Of a stretch of 34,760 nucleotides of DNA, positions 8,658 through 17,045 are shown in pieces. Source of the DNA: Mastigocoleus sp. MO_188.B34 (GTDB lineage: Bacteria; Cyanobacteriota; Cyanobacteriia; Cyanobacteriales; Nostocaceae); contig NZ_JASJDK010000098.1 in NCBI RefSeq assembly GCF_030065675.1, positions 1 to 34,760 of the forward strand, written 5' to 3'. Each line of letters starts with the position of its first letter. Position 1 is the stretch's first letter. Made by a program: the position numbers and the translations under genes. The notes beneath the pieces were generated by a model. It was not told the origin of the DNA and made no database searches. It was given only the letters and a program-made list of their open reading frames with translations.

Positions 8658-9506
8658 GTGGACTTATATCAGTTATTTAAAACCCGAAGCCCGATTATTG
8701 GTGTAGTTCACCTACTACCATTGCCAACCTCGCCCCGTTGGGGAGGTAACTTAAAAACAGTGATTGACCGTGCAGCACAGGAGGCAACAGCTCTTGCTTC
8801 CGGTGGTGTTGATGGAATTATTGTGGAAAATTTTTTTGACGCGCCGTTTACAAAAAATCAGGTCGATCCGGCGGTTGTCAGTGCCATGACTCTGGTAGTG
8901 CAGCGTATACAAAATTTAGTAACGGTGCCTATAGGTTTAAACGTATTGCGTAATGATGGAATGAGTGCAATGGCTATTGCCACAATTGTCAAGGCACAAT
9001 TTATCCGCGTTAACGTTTTGACTGGAGTCATGGCAACGGATCAAGGATTAATAGAAGGAGAAGCCCATCAGTTATTAAAATATCGCAGAGAGTTAGGCTC
9101 TGATGTCAAAATTTTTGCTGATGTTTTAGTCAAACATGCCCGACCTTTAAGTTCTGTAAACCTAAGTCATGCAGTCCAAGACACAATAGAGCGAGGTTTA
9201 GCAGATGCTGTAATTTTATCTGGTTGGGCAACAGGTGTTCCTCCAACTCTCGAAGACTTGGAATTGGCAAGAACAGCGGCAAATGATACGCCTGTATTTA
9301 TTGGAAGTGGGGCAAATTGGGAAAATATTGCTACACTGATGCAGGTAGCAGATGGCGCAATTGTTTCCAGTTCGCTTAAACGTCACGGTCGCCGCGAACA
9401 GACTATCGATCCCATTCGGGTAAGTCGATTTGTGGAAGCTGCACGTCGGAGTTGGAACTCCAAAAGTGAAGGAAAGTCTGTTTCAGTAATAAAAGTACAT
9501 TCTTAG
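8658..9506 (+). CDS. btpA: Photosystem I biogenesis protein BtpA
   Basis: BtpA is a thylakoid-associated protein needed in Synechocystis for stable accumulation of the photosystem I reaction-centre proteins PsaA and PsaB. It has a TIM-barrel-like fold and its molecular activity is not established. Family signatures are PIIGVVHLLPLP followed by RWGGN, GVDGIIVENFFDAPF, PIGLNVLRNDG, FIRVNVLTGVM, and a C-terminal phosphate-binding-like PVFIGSGAN. The frame opens at GTG 8610, but GTG 8658, preceded by AGAAGA and giving the usual MDLYQLFKT start, was chosen (282 residues). It is transcribed alone, with the VKOR gene 228 bases downstream on the same strand. A long hairpin-rich region precedes it. 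Confidence 0.93.
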   Translation: MDLYQLFKTRSPIIGVVHLLPLPTSPRWGGNLKTVIDRAAQEATALASGGVDGIIVENFFDAPFTKNQVDPAVVSAMTLVVQRIQNLVTVPIGLNVLRNDGMSAMAIATIVKAQFIRVNVLTGVMATDQGLIEGEAHQLLKYRRELGSDVKIFADVLVKHARPLSSVNLSHAVQDTIERGLADAVILSGWATGVPPTLEDLELARTAANDTPVFIGSGANWENIATLMQVADGAIVSSSLKRHGRREQTIDPIRVSRFVEAARRSWNSKSEGKSVSVIKVHS

Positions 9507-9556
9507 ATTGATGAGTAAGGAATTGAGAATAGAGAATAAGTAGTATTTAGTAATTG

Positions 9557-9602
9557 TTTGATAATTATTTTTTTGGTAATTATTGTTTTGATAATTATTT
9601 TT
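9557..9602. repeat. Direct repeat TTTGATAATTATTTTT x2
   Basis: The 16-mer occurs at 9557-9572 and 9587-9602, 30 bases apart, in the btpA-VKOR spacer. It is AT-rich and may be simple-sequence drift. Confidence 0.4.
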
Positions 9603-9734
9603 GGAAACTGAAAATTGTTTGACAATAAAACTTTACTCTTGTTCCTATTCCTATTCCTTATTTATCTACAGAAGTTGTTCATTTCCGATCCGCAATTCCC
9701 AAACTCTTAATACCCAATTTCCAAGAATAAGTTT

Positions 9735-10730
9735 ATGATTCGCCGTCGTTCTACTCCCTGGATACATAAATGGTCGCGCCCTATAATTGCTGCGATCGCC
9801 GGATGTGGTGCTTTAGTTACTGGTTACTTAACAATAGTGAAGTTAACAGGTGGCTCTGCTGCTTGTAGCGCCCAAGCAACAGCAAGTGGCGGTGCTGCTG
9901 GCTGTAATGATGTTCTTTCAAGTGCTTGGGGTACAGTTTTTGGTCAACCGCTTGCTTTGTTTGGCTTTTTGGCATACATCAGTATGTTTGTGTTTGCTTT
10001 GGTCCCCTTGGTAATTAAAACCGGTGATAGTAAAAAACAGCGACAAAAACTGGAGAACTTAACCTGGTTTTTCTTGCTTATAGGGGCGATCGCAATGACG
10101 GTCTTCAGCAGCTATTTAATGTTTGTGCTGTTTACCCAAATCAAAGCAGTTTGTCCTTACTGTATAGCCTCAGCTTTATTTTCCCTCAGCATGTTGGTAC
10201 TAACAATTGTTGGTCGTAGTTGGGAGGATTTAGGGCAAATATTCTTCACAGCCGTTATTGTTGGTATGGTTACCCTGGTAGGAACATTAGCTGTTTACAA
10301 TGGTGTTGGTTCCCAAGCTAACGCTGGGGATGGGGGTAATCCAAAAGTTGTCTTGCGCCCTTCTGGTCAACCAAAACCACCGAAAGGCTGGGAAGTTACA
10401 AGCACATCAGGTGAGGCAGAAATTCAGCTAGCTCGTCATCTAAAAGAAATTGGTGCGAAAAAATATGCCGCTTGGTGGTGTCCTCATTGCTACGAACAAA
10501 AGCAGCTATTTGGTAAAGAGGCTGTTAAAGATTTAGATATTATTGAGTGTGCTCCCCAAGGAAATAATCCTAAACCGGAACTATGTCAAAGCGTTGGGAT
10601 TCAAGGTTTTCCCACTTGGCAAATCAATAATAAACTTTATCCTAATGTGCAGTCATTAGAAAAATTATCTGAACTTTCTGGATATAAAGGACCGCGTGAT
10701 TTTAAAAATTTCCCAAGTGCTTTTCAGTAG
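9735..10730 (+). CDS. VKOR-thioredoxin fusion (disulfide-forming oxidoreductase)
   Basis: Membrane enzyme that couples oxidation of protein thiols to quinone reduction, doing the job of DsbA plus DsbB. The VKOR part (about 15-190) has four to five transmembrane helices, loop cysteines C44 and C57, and the quinone-site pair CPYC (C140, C143). A linker (about 195-225) leads to a thioredoxin-like domain with CPHC (C249, C252), a second Cys pair C272 and C284, and the cis-Pro loop GFPTW (291-295). This arrangement matches the structurally characterised Synechococcus VKOR homologue, including the extra pair. In Synechocystis a VKOR homologue is needed for normal photosynthetic growth. Start ATG 9735 leads straight into a positively charged N-terminus. 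It probably has its own promoter, since the spacer to btpA is 228 bases. Confidence 0.93.
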   Translation: MIRRRSTPWIHKWSRPIIAAIAGCGALVTGYLTIVKLTGGSAACSAQATASGGAAGCNDVLSSAWGTVFGQPLALFGFLAYISMFVFALVPLVIKTGDSKKQRQKLENLTWFFLLIGAIAMTVFSSYLMFVLFTQIKAVCPYCIASALFSLSMLVLTIVGRSWEDLGQIFFTAVIVGMVTLVGTLAVYNGVGSQANAGDGGNPKVVLRPSGQPKPPKGWEVTSTSGEAEIQLARHLKEIGAKKYAAWWCPHCYEQKQLFGKEAVKDLDIIECAPQGNNPKPELCQSVGIQGFPTWQINNKLYPNVQSLEKLSELSGYKGPRDFKNFPSAFQ

Positions 10731-10995
10731 TTTAATATTAATTGTAATTAAATGAATTGTAATTAATATCTCTACAAATAAATCTGTGGTTTATTTATGC
10801 GAGCTGGGCAAGATGCTTGAACGGCATTTTTCTGCTCAGCTTTTGCTTTTATTGGTAGTTTTGTTGTATGACACAACATCTTCAGGTAGGAATCCCCATC
10901 ACTCTAGAAACTTACTTACGCTGGATACTCACATATATTATTTACTGATTCTCACTGCTGCTCCCCATTCACAATATCTTAGGTTGTAAATCTAA

Positions 10996-11040
10996 TAAAG
11001 TATATTTTTTAAGTAAATACACTTAAGAAAATATACTTTA
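10996..11040. repeat. Long AT-rich inverted repeat (hairpin)
   Basis: A 19-base left arm beginning TAAAGTATATTTT pairs with the 20-base right arm ending AAAATATACTTTA, with a one-base bulge and the loop AAATAC. It lies 265 bases past the VKOR stop, so it could terminate a long transcript or be a repeat relic. Confidence 0.5.
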
Positions 11041-11335
11041 TTTGTTCTACTCTATGTTGCTTAATAATTAAAAAAATATGTTTTACAATTACCCCCCCCA
11101 CTGTAATATTACTGTTTTAATTTTTTGAAAATATACTGGTTGCTTTTAGTTATACTTCAATCACTAAAGCTGAACGATTAATGGAGGATAAAAATTCCCG
11201 AACCGAACTGAAGTAAAGTTCTTAGTCGCCTATTTTGGATTTAAAGCTATTTGAATCAGAAGTTTTACAGCTTTAGTCTTCTTGATATTTTTTAAGTTCT
11301 ATTCCTCGAGTATAGTCTGCATAATTCTTAAATCC

Positions 11336-11371
11336 ATAGCCTAAAGTTCCATATTATGAGCTTTAGGTTAT
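11336..11371. repeat. Imperfect inverted repeat around CCTAAAG/CTTTAGG
   Basis: ATAGCCTAAAGTTC pairs with GAGCTTTAGGTTAT with two mismatches around an eight-base loop. It sits 285 bases upstream of the CHASE2 cyclase gene. No role is evident. Confidence 0.4.
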
Positions 11372-11655
11372 GAATAATTTATGTATTTAAAACTACTTTC
11401 ATTGAATATGGCATCTCCTATGATGTAAGGCAGTATGGAGTATAATGTGTGAGAAAAATATTGATACATGCAAGTAGTTATACTGTCCATGCAATTGAGA
11501 AAATGATAAGGATTATGTCCTTGTTGGTAATTGTGATTTTTACTTTATTTGAGTTTTTTTTCAAAAATTTAGATAAGTTTAGTTTCAAAGAGGGTTTATG
11601 CTCTAAAAAATCTAGAATTGCCAGAAATAGTTTAACGAAAGTAAGTAAATAATTG

Positions 11656-13956
11656 ATGGGAATGAGCAAGCAACTAGGTAAACGTTTCCTGGGGTTTGTG
11701 TTTGGATCTAAACCTTCCCTCAGCAAGGATTACAGAGAATTAGTAGCTGCTTCTAGCGTTACATTTTGTATTTTACTTTTACGTTCTCTCGGTATATTTG
11801 AACCCTTAGAATGGAAAGCTTTAGATCATTTTTTCCAACTGCGTCCTGAGGAAAAACCCTCATCACGTATTACCATTGTCACAATTGATGAAGCTGCCAT
11901 CAAAGAACCTGGATCTTGGCCAATTAAAGATGAAATAATTGCTGATTTACTCAACAGAATTAACCGCTATAAGCCACGAGCTATTGGTTTGGATATCTAT
12001 AGAGATGTACCTATAAAGCCGAGAAATGAAGAATTGGTGCAGGCTTACAAGTCTGTTCCAAATTTAATTGGAACTGAATTGTTATCGGCTAACAAAAATA
12101 TTCGGGTTTTTCCACCGAAAGAATTAAGTCAAAAAGGAAAAATTGGTTTTAATAATATTCTCACAGATGCAGATGGTAAAACCCGGCGAGCTTTGTTGTA
12201 TTGGCATATCAATAACCAAAAACATCAAAGTTTTGCCTTGAAGTTAGCTTTGACCTACCTCAAATCAGAAGGTATTACCCCCAAAAGAGTAAAAAATTAC
12301 AAAGATGCTTTAAGGTTGGGTAGAGCAATATTTCGACGTTTTCAGTCTAATGATGGTGGTTATGTAGGGGAGAATGATAGGGGTTATCAAATATTATTTA
12401 ATTTTCCTAAACCACCTTGTCCAAAATCTGAAGTACAAATAGAATATTGTGATTTTAATTTCGATAGAGTATCTTTTGAAGATTTGCTTAACTCTGATGC
12501 ACCAGCAGATTTATTAGAAGATCGGATTGTTTTAATTGGTTACGCTGCATCTAGTATCAGTAGACCATTTTTAATCCCCTATTCACAAAATTCGACAAGG
12601 GCTGGTAAAAGAATAACTGGAATTGAATTACAAGCTTATTTGATTAGCGGATTGATTCAATCAGCGATGACCGGGAGACCGCAAATACAAGTTTGGTTTA
12701 AGCTCACAGAATACATATTTATTTTTTTCTGTGCTTATGTCGGTGCTTTCATAAAAAATCGGACTTACTATTCTCTACATTGCTTTATTGGATTACTATG
12801 CTTATGTCTAATCTTATTTGCTGGCTCCTATATTAGTTTTATTTTTGGTTGGTGGATTCCATTAATACCATCTTTATTTGCTTTACTGGGTTCTGCTGTT
12901 GTGGTTACATACCAAATCGCTCAGATTCAAAATGAATTACAACGTTCTAAAGAATTTTTAGCTCAAGTCATTAACTCAATTCCGGATCCAGTTTATGTCA
13001 AAAACAGTAAATATCAATGGGTTGTCTTAAATGAAGCCTTTTGTCGTTTGATTGGTCGCCAAAGAGAGGAATTACTAGAAAAATGTGAATATGAGTTTCT
13101 TCCTGAAGATGAAGCAAATATATTTCGCCAACAGGAGGAACTAGTTTTTTATAGCCGACAACCTCAAGAGCACGAAGAGAAATTTACCAGTGCCAATCAA
13201 AAAACTCATTTACTTGCCACTAAGCGATCGCTACACAGAGACAGTGCTGGTAATTTTTTTTTAGTGGGTGTAGTTCACGATATTACAAAACGCAAGCGCT
13301 TAGAAGAAGAACTTAAGCATAAAGCAGAAGAATTATCTCGCCACAATAACGAATTAAAGTCTAAAGAAAATGACTTACGGTATCTGGCTTACCACGATCC
13401 ACTTACAGGTTTACCTAACCGGAAATTTTTTACAGAACAATTACAAGAGTCTGTGAATTGGGCAAAAACTAGCAGTTTATTGCTGGGATTATTGTTCATT
13501 GATTTAGATGGCTTCAAACAAGTTAATGATACATTTGGACATGAATTAGGCGATAGCTTGCTATCGGCTGTTAGTCAGCGTTTAATTAGTTGCTTGCGTG
13601 GTAGTGATATAGTGTCCCGATTGGGCGGTGATGAATTTACCGTAATTTTACGGGCTATACCAACCGTAGAAATGGCAGCTACAATGGCTCAGAAAATTCT
13701 TGCTGCAATGAATGAATCAATAATTATTGAAGGTCATATTATCAAAATTTCTGCCAGCATAGGTATTAGTATTTACCCTCTCAGTGCCGAAGATTCTCAA
13801 ACTTTGATTCAACAAGCAGATGCGGCGATGTATCGTGCCAAAGAATTAGGTAAAAATTGTTATAGATTTCTTGAAAAAGAAGAATGGGAATTGAGTGTTA
13901 ATGAACAGTTCCAGAATACTGACTATTTCTATCCTGGTGGACAATTATCTTATTGA
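11656..13956 (+). CDS. CHASE2-PAS-GGDEF diguanylate cyclase
   Basis: Membrane-anchored enzyme predicted to make cyclic-di-GMP from two GTP. Numbered from ATG 11656 (766 residues): an N-terminal transmembrane helix (about 32-48), an extracytoplasmic CHASE2 sensor domain (about 55-340) with the family feature RITIVTIDEAAI, three transmembrane helices (about 352-420), a PAS domain (about 430-545) ending DITKRK, a short coiled coil, and a GGDEF domain (about 575-745). The active site is intact as GGDEF (657-661), and RGSD (648-651), five residues upstream, is the classical inhibitory product-binding site. A catalytically active, feedback-inhibited cyclase is therefore expected. The signal read by CHASE2 is unknown. 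TTG 11653 and ATG 11662 are alternative starts. No EAL gene is adjacent, but one occurs at 29935. Confidence 0.92.
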   Translation: MGMSKQLGKRFLGFVFGSKPSLSKDYRELVAASSVTFCILLLRSLGIFEPLEWKALDHFFQLRPEEKPSSRITIVTIDEAAIKEPGSWPIKDEIIADLLNRINRYKPRAIGLDIYRDVPIKPRNEELVQAYKSVPNLIGTELLSANKNIRVFPPKELSQKGKIGFNNILTDADGKTRRALLYWHINNQKHQSFALKLALTYLKSEGITPKRVKNYKDALRLGRAIFRRFQSNDGGYVGENDRGYQILFNFPKPPCPKSEVQIEYCDFNFDRVSFEDLLNSDAPADLLEDRIVLIGYAASSISRPFLIPYSQNSTRAGKRITGIELQAYLISGLIQSAMTGRPQIQVWFKLTEYIFIFFCAYVGAFIKNRTYYSLHCFIGLLCLCLILFAGSYISFIFGWWIPLIPSLFALLGSAVVVTYQIAQIQNELQRSKEFLAQVINSIPDPVYVKNSKYQWVVLNEAFCRLIGRQREELLEKCEYEFLPEDEANIFRQQEELVFYSRQPQEHEEKFTSANQKTHLLATKRSLHRDSAGNFFLVGVVHDITKRKRLEEELKHKAEELSRHNNELKSKENDLRYLAYHDPLTGLPNRKFFTEQLQESVNWAKTSSLLLGLLFIDLDGFKQVNDTFGHELGDSLLSAVSQRLISCLRGSDIVSRLGGDEFTVILRAIPTVEMAATMAQKILAAMNESIIIEGHIIKISASIGISIYPLSAEDSQTLIQQADAAMYRAKELGKNCYRFLEKEEWELSVNEQFQNTDYFYPGGQLSY

Positions 13957-14960
13957 GTGGGGAGGAGAGTGTGGGAAGCGTATGGAGTATAGGAAAAAAG
14001 AGAAATTTTTGTCGGTAATCTTAGAGCAGGACGGAAATAGTAGAAATTTGGTTGATAAACAAAATTGCTGTTGATCGAGAATAATCAATGGAGTAATGTG
14101 TTAGCAGAACTTACAACCTGACGCTAGTATCCTGTTAGGCGTATTATGAACATTATTTTCTGTAAGTAAATAGGAAAGGAATTCTAGACTATTACAGGAC
14201 TTACGTAACGAAAGCGGATCCGGAGCCGTTACCTTTGGATCTGCCGACACCCCAGGCTAAACGCGTATCTGTAGAATATAGATTTGTCATTGCGACCAAA
14301 ACGCAGTTTAGGTTTAGCCATAGCGTGACGTTAGTCATACCTAAGAATTACTGTTAATTAACCTTCACTAAGCAAATCATTTTTTAGTACTTTTCCGGAA
14401 TATCATCCTATTTAAGTGTATTTACAGGGGAAGTTTTTGTCAGAAACAAAATGCAAAACATTAGCTGTAAAGTACCAACATATATACTGCAGGTACGGAA
14501 ACTGTAAATATACTTACATGATTTCTAAAAAGAAGAAATATTTATTTAAAAATTACAACGGCAAACATGTAAAAATTAATTAGTTTTAATTAAGAACGCG
14601 GCAGCATATATATATTTTTTTTTATCGGCAATTGTCACTTAAAAGACAATACATCCTTCCTTAAGGCATTAAGCTGATCTAAAGATTCTTGAGTGTGGGG
14701 TTTGACACTCTGGGAAAAACAATACATGTACACAAGATTTAATTAGCTTTTATTTCAGTATTATTGCTATTGTATTAGTATTTTTAACACTTTTGGCAAT
14801 GATATGCATTCCATAGAGTTGCGTATAAGAGTAGAGTAATTTTACGGAGTCTAGGATATGATTTTATAAAGATTTAACTTTTATCCACGAAAGCCGGAAC
14901 ATAGGCGGAAATAAAGTACAGAATGCTTGCTCTACACCTAAAAAAAAGGGAAACCAAAAG
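13957..14960. other. Spacer between the CHASE2 cyclase and the small secreted protein
   Basis: No gene is supported in these 1004 bases. Points seen: GGACTTACGTAA at 14197-14208, related to a dispersed GGACTTACGCA repeat also found near 17653 and 22194; TCCGGA hexamers at 14219 and 14394, the second resembling the -35 element of heterocyst-linked DIF promoters but with only a weak -10; and a small hairpin GAGTGT/ACACTC near 14691-14712. Confidence 0.45.
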
Positions 14961-15215
14961 ATGTTTGCGGAAAATAGATTCATAAGTGCCAGTGTAATTG
15001 TACTGTTGCTTGGAGTGCAGTTGGTAACCCCCAAAATTTCCCAAGTCATAGCAAACTTCACAGATGTGACTTTTTATGGTCCCAAGGCTATTGCAAGTCA
15101 TGGCACAAAGAAAACAAGCTCACATCATTTCAAAAAAAATAACGAACTAGATGAAGAATTCCAGCCACCAGATTATGGTGGTCCTGACAGCGAAAGGGGT
15201 AGTGGAACCCGTTGA
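14961..15215 (+). CDS. Small secreted protein with C-terminal ERGSGTR
   Basis: Predicted 84-residue exported protein of unknown function. Residues 1-31 look like a signal peptide: a hydrophobic core ISASVIVLLLGVQLV with a possible cleavage near SQVIA. The mature part is short, basic then acidic, and ends PPDYGGPDSERGSGTR. I recall C-termini of the PPDxGGPDxxxGSGTR type on small secreted cyanobacterial proteins of unknown function. The ending is also close to the RGSGR pentapeptide of the heterocyst inhibitor PatS and of HetN, differing by one inserted Thr. That resemblance is an inference, not evidence of the same role. The start is supported by AAGGG upstream of ATG 14961. It faces nadB convergently with a 75-base spacer. 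Confidence 0.8.
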   Translation: MFAENRFISASVIVLLLGVQLVTPKISQVIANFTDVTFYGPKAIASHGTKKTSSHHFKKNNELDEEFQPPDYGGPDSERGSGTR

Positions 15216-15290
15216 ATACTCAAAATGAAATGAATAAAAGCTTTTAGATATTCAATTATTCCATCTTTGTGTTACTGGAAATCCATAACA

Positions 15291-17045
15291 TTAGCGTGAT
15301 GATTTCCAATATCGATCTTCTTTGACCAATGTGTGAGCTTCCCATTTTGGGTCTGTTTGGGGGAAATCAAGACGATAATGTCCTCCTCGGCTTTCAGTCC
15401 TGAAAGCAGCACTCTGAAGGATTAATAGCGCTATGTCAAGTAGATTTTGAGTTTCTGCCCATATTTGCAAACCTTTGTCTACTGCACCGGGTAATTTGAA
15501 AGTTGCACTTTGTAGGGGCTGCAAAGATGATAAAAATTTGCTTATATCTAAATTAGCAAAATCCTTTTTCCAGGATTTAACTGTTAAAACCGCTTCTTCT
15601 AAACGAGATTTTTCTCGGCATATACCTGCGCTTTGCCAAACTAATTTGGGTATATTTTTCCTTATAAATTCCACATATTCTTCCTGTGGTTTCCACTTAT
15701 CCTTATCAACAGCATATTCTTTACTAGAGAAAGCTGTTTTTTCTTCTTGATTTATGGTTTGAGTGTTTATTTGTGGAGAATTGGTACCTTGATAAGGCTG
15801 AAGTTTTGCCATTTGTCTACCAAAAACTATACATTCTAGTAATGAATTACTAGCCAGACGATTTGCACCGTGTACTCCGGTACTAGCAGTTTCTCCTACT
15901 GCATATAATCCTTCAATCGAGGTTTTGTTCATCATATCTGTGAGAATACCACCCATCCAGTAATGAGCCGCTGGTGCAACAGGAATAGGCTCACTAAAAA
16001 CATCTATACCCCACCGTTCACAAACTTTGATGATATTGGGGAAACGCTGTCGAATTTTTTCTTTAGGTATGGGACGCATGTCCAGCCAAACATTAGCGGT
16101 GGCGGGATCTGTTGCAGTTTTTTGTAAATGGTTAAAAATAGCTCTACTTACTACATCTCTAGGAGCGAGTTCTCCTTTAACGTGATAGTCAAAGGTAAAA
16201 CGTTTTCCTTGGTCATCAACCAGATGTGCTCCCTCACCTCGGACAGCTTCACTAATTAAGAAACGATCTGCACCAGTTTTAGTTAAAGCCGTAGGGTGAA
16301 ATTGAACAAATTCTAAATCTCTGAGAACAGCTCCTGCACGCCAAGCCATTGCGACACCATCACCAGTACTAACTGCGGGGTTAGTTGTTTGAGCAAATAC
16401 CTGACCGCCACCTCCAGTAGCTAAAACTACTGAATCAGCTTTTATCCATTGAATTCGACCTTGATAGAATAAACTAATACCCCGAACCCGTTTCCCTGGT
16501 GCTTTTAGCCACAGATTTAAAGCTAATGCTTTTTGAATAACTTGAATATTGGATCGACGCAGAACTTGAGCTGTCAAAGTATTCACAACTTCTCGACCCG
16601 TGGTATCAGCTGCATGCAGTACTCGATGTCGAGAGTGAGCGGCTTCTAAGGTTAAGGCTAGATTTTTACCATTTCGGTCGAAAGCAACACCTAAATTAAC
16701 TAGAGATTTAATACACTCAGGTGCTTTCTGGGCTAAAAATTCTACAGCATCAACATCACACAATCCAACCCCTGCCTGGATTGTATCTTTAACGTGAAGA
16801 GCAGGTGAATCATCTGTAGAAATCGCAGCAGCAATACCACCTTGCGCCCAGTCGCTAGCAGAAATGGAAATAGTTTCTTTAGTAATTAAGCCGATTTTTA
16901 GGTTTTTATTCATGCACAGTGCTGTATAAAGTCCAGCCGCGCCTGCGCCAATTACTAAAACATCAAAATTAGTGGAAATGTTTTCCTGAATCAAAGTATG
17001 CAAAAGGTTGAATTTAAAACAGTTAAAGGCAAAAAAGACGTTCAA
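15291..17045 (-). CDS. nadB: L-aspartate oxidase NadB
   Basis: FAD enzyme that oxidises L-aspartate to iminoaspartate, the first step of NAD synthesis (NadB, then NadA and NadC); cytoplasmic. Numbered from the outer start: dinucleotide-binding VIGAGAAGLYTAL (31-43), SDWAQGGIAAA (64-74), and HSRHRVLHAADTTGREV (137-153). The active-site residues of the family are present as H250 (FVQFHPT), R296 (ELAPRDVV), H361 (PAAHYW) and R396 (GANRLASNSLLE). The helical C-terminal domain (about 455-570) ends GGHYRLDFP. The start is unclear: there is no ATG, the outer codon is TTG 17045, and TTG 17003 or 16994 would give the family's usual short lead before DVLVIG. None has a good ribosome site. nadA and nadC are not in the window. 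Confidence 0.95.
   Translation of the reverse strand: MNVFFAFNCFKFNLLHTLIQENISTNFDVLVIGAGAAGLYTALCMNKNLKIGLITKETISISASDWAQGGIAAAISTDDSPALHVKDTIQAGVGLCDVDAVEFLAQKAPECIKSLVNLGVAFDRNGKNLALTLEAAHSRHRVLHAADTTGREVVNTLTAQVLRRSNIQVIQKALALNLWLKAPGKRVRGISLFYQGRIQWIKADSVVLATGGGGQVFAQTTNPAVSTGDGVAMAWRAGAVLRDLEFVQFHPTALTKTGADRFLISEAVRGEGAHLVDDQGKRFTFDYHVKGELAPRDVVSRAIFNHLQKTATDPATANVWLDMRPIPKEKIRQRFPNIIKVCERWGIDVFSEPIPVAPAAHYWMGGILTDMMNKTSIEGLYAVGETASTGVHGANRLASNSLLECIVFGRQMAKLQPYQGTNSPQINTQTINQEEKTAFSSKEYAVDKDKWKPQEEYVEFIRKNIPKLVWQSAGICREKSRLEEAVLTVKSWKKDFANLDISKFLSSLQPLQSATFKLPGAVDKGLQIWAETQNLLDIALLILQSAAFRTESRGGHYRLDFPQTDPKWEAHTLVKEDRYWKSSR

Larger units (their letters stand above)
10731..11655. other. 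AT-rich spacer VKOR / CHASE2 cyclase
   Basis: No gene is supported in this 925-base spacer. A 26-codon frame at 10868-10948 starts MTQHLQVGIPITLETYLRW, resembling the N-terminus of Uma2-type endonucleases, and may be a remnant. A 67-codon frame (11449-11652, GTG start) with one hydrophobic stretch ends just before the cyclase start but has no ribosome site. Hairpins lie at 10996-11040 and 11336-11371. Confidence 0.45.

Noticed and set aside
10786-10989. 67-codon + strand frame after the VKOR gene
   Set aside because: Non-ATG start, no ribosome site, and an alternative frame in the same place looks more protein-like.
11449-11652. 67-codon + strand frame ending right before the CHASE2 cyclase
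   Set aside because: The arrangement is tempting for a coupled leader gene, but it has a GTG start without a ribosome site, a lysine/phenylalanine-rich AT-driven composition and no homology I recognise.
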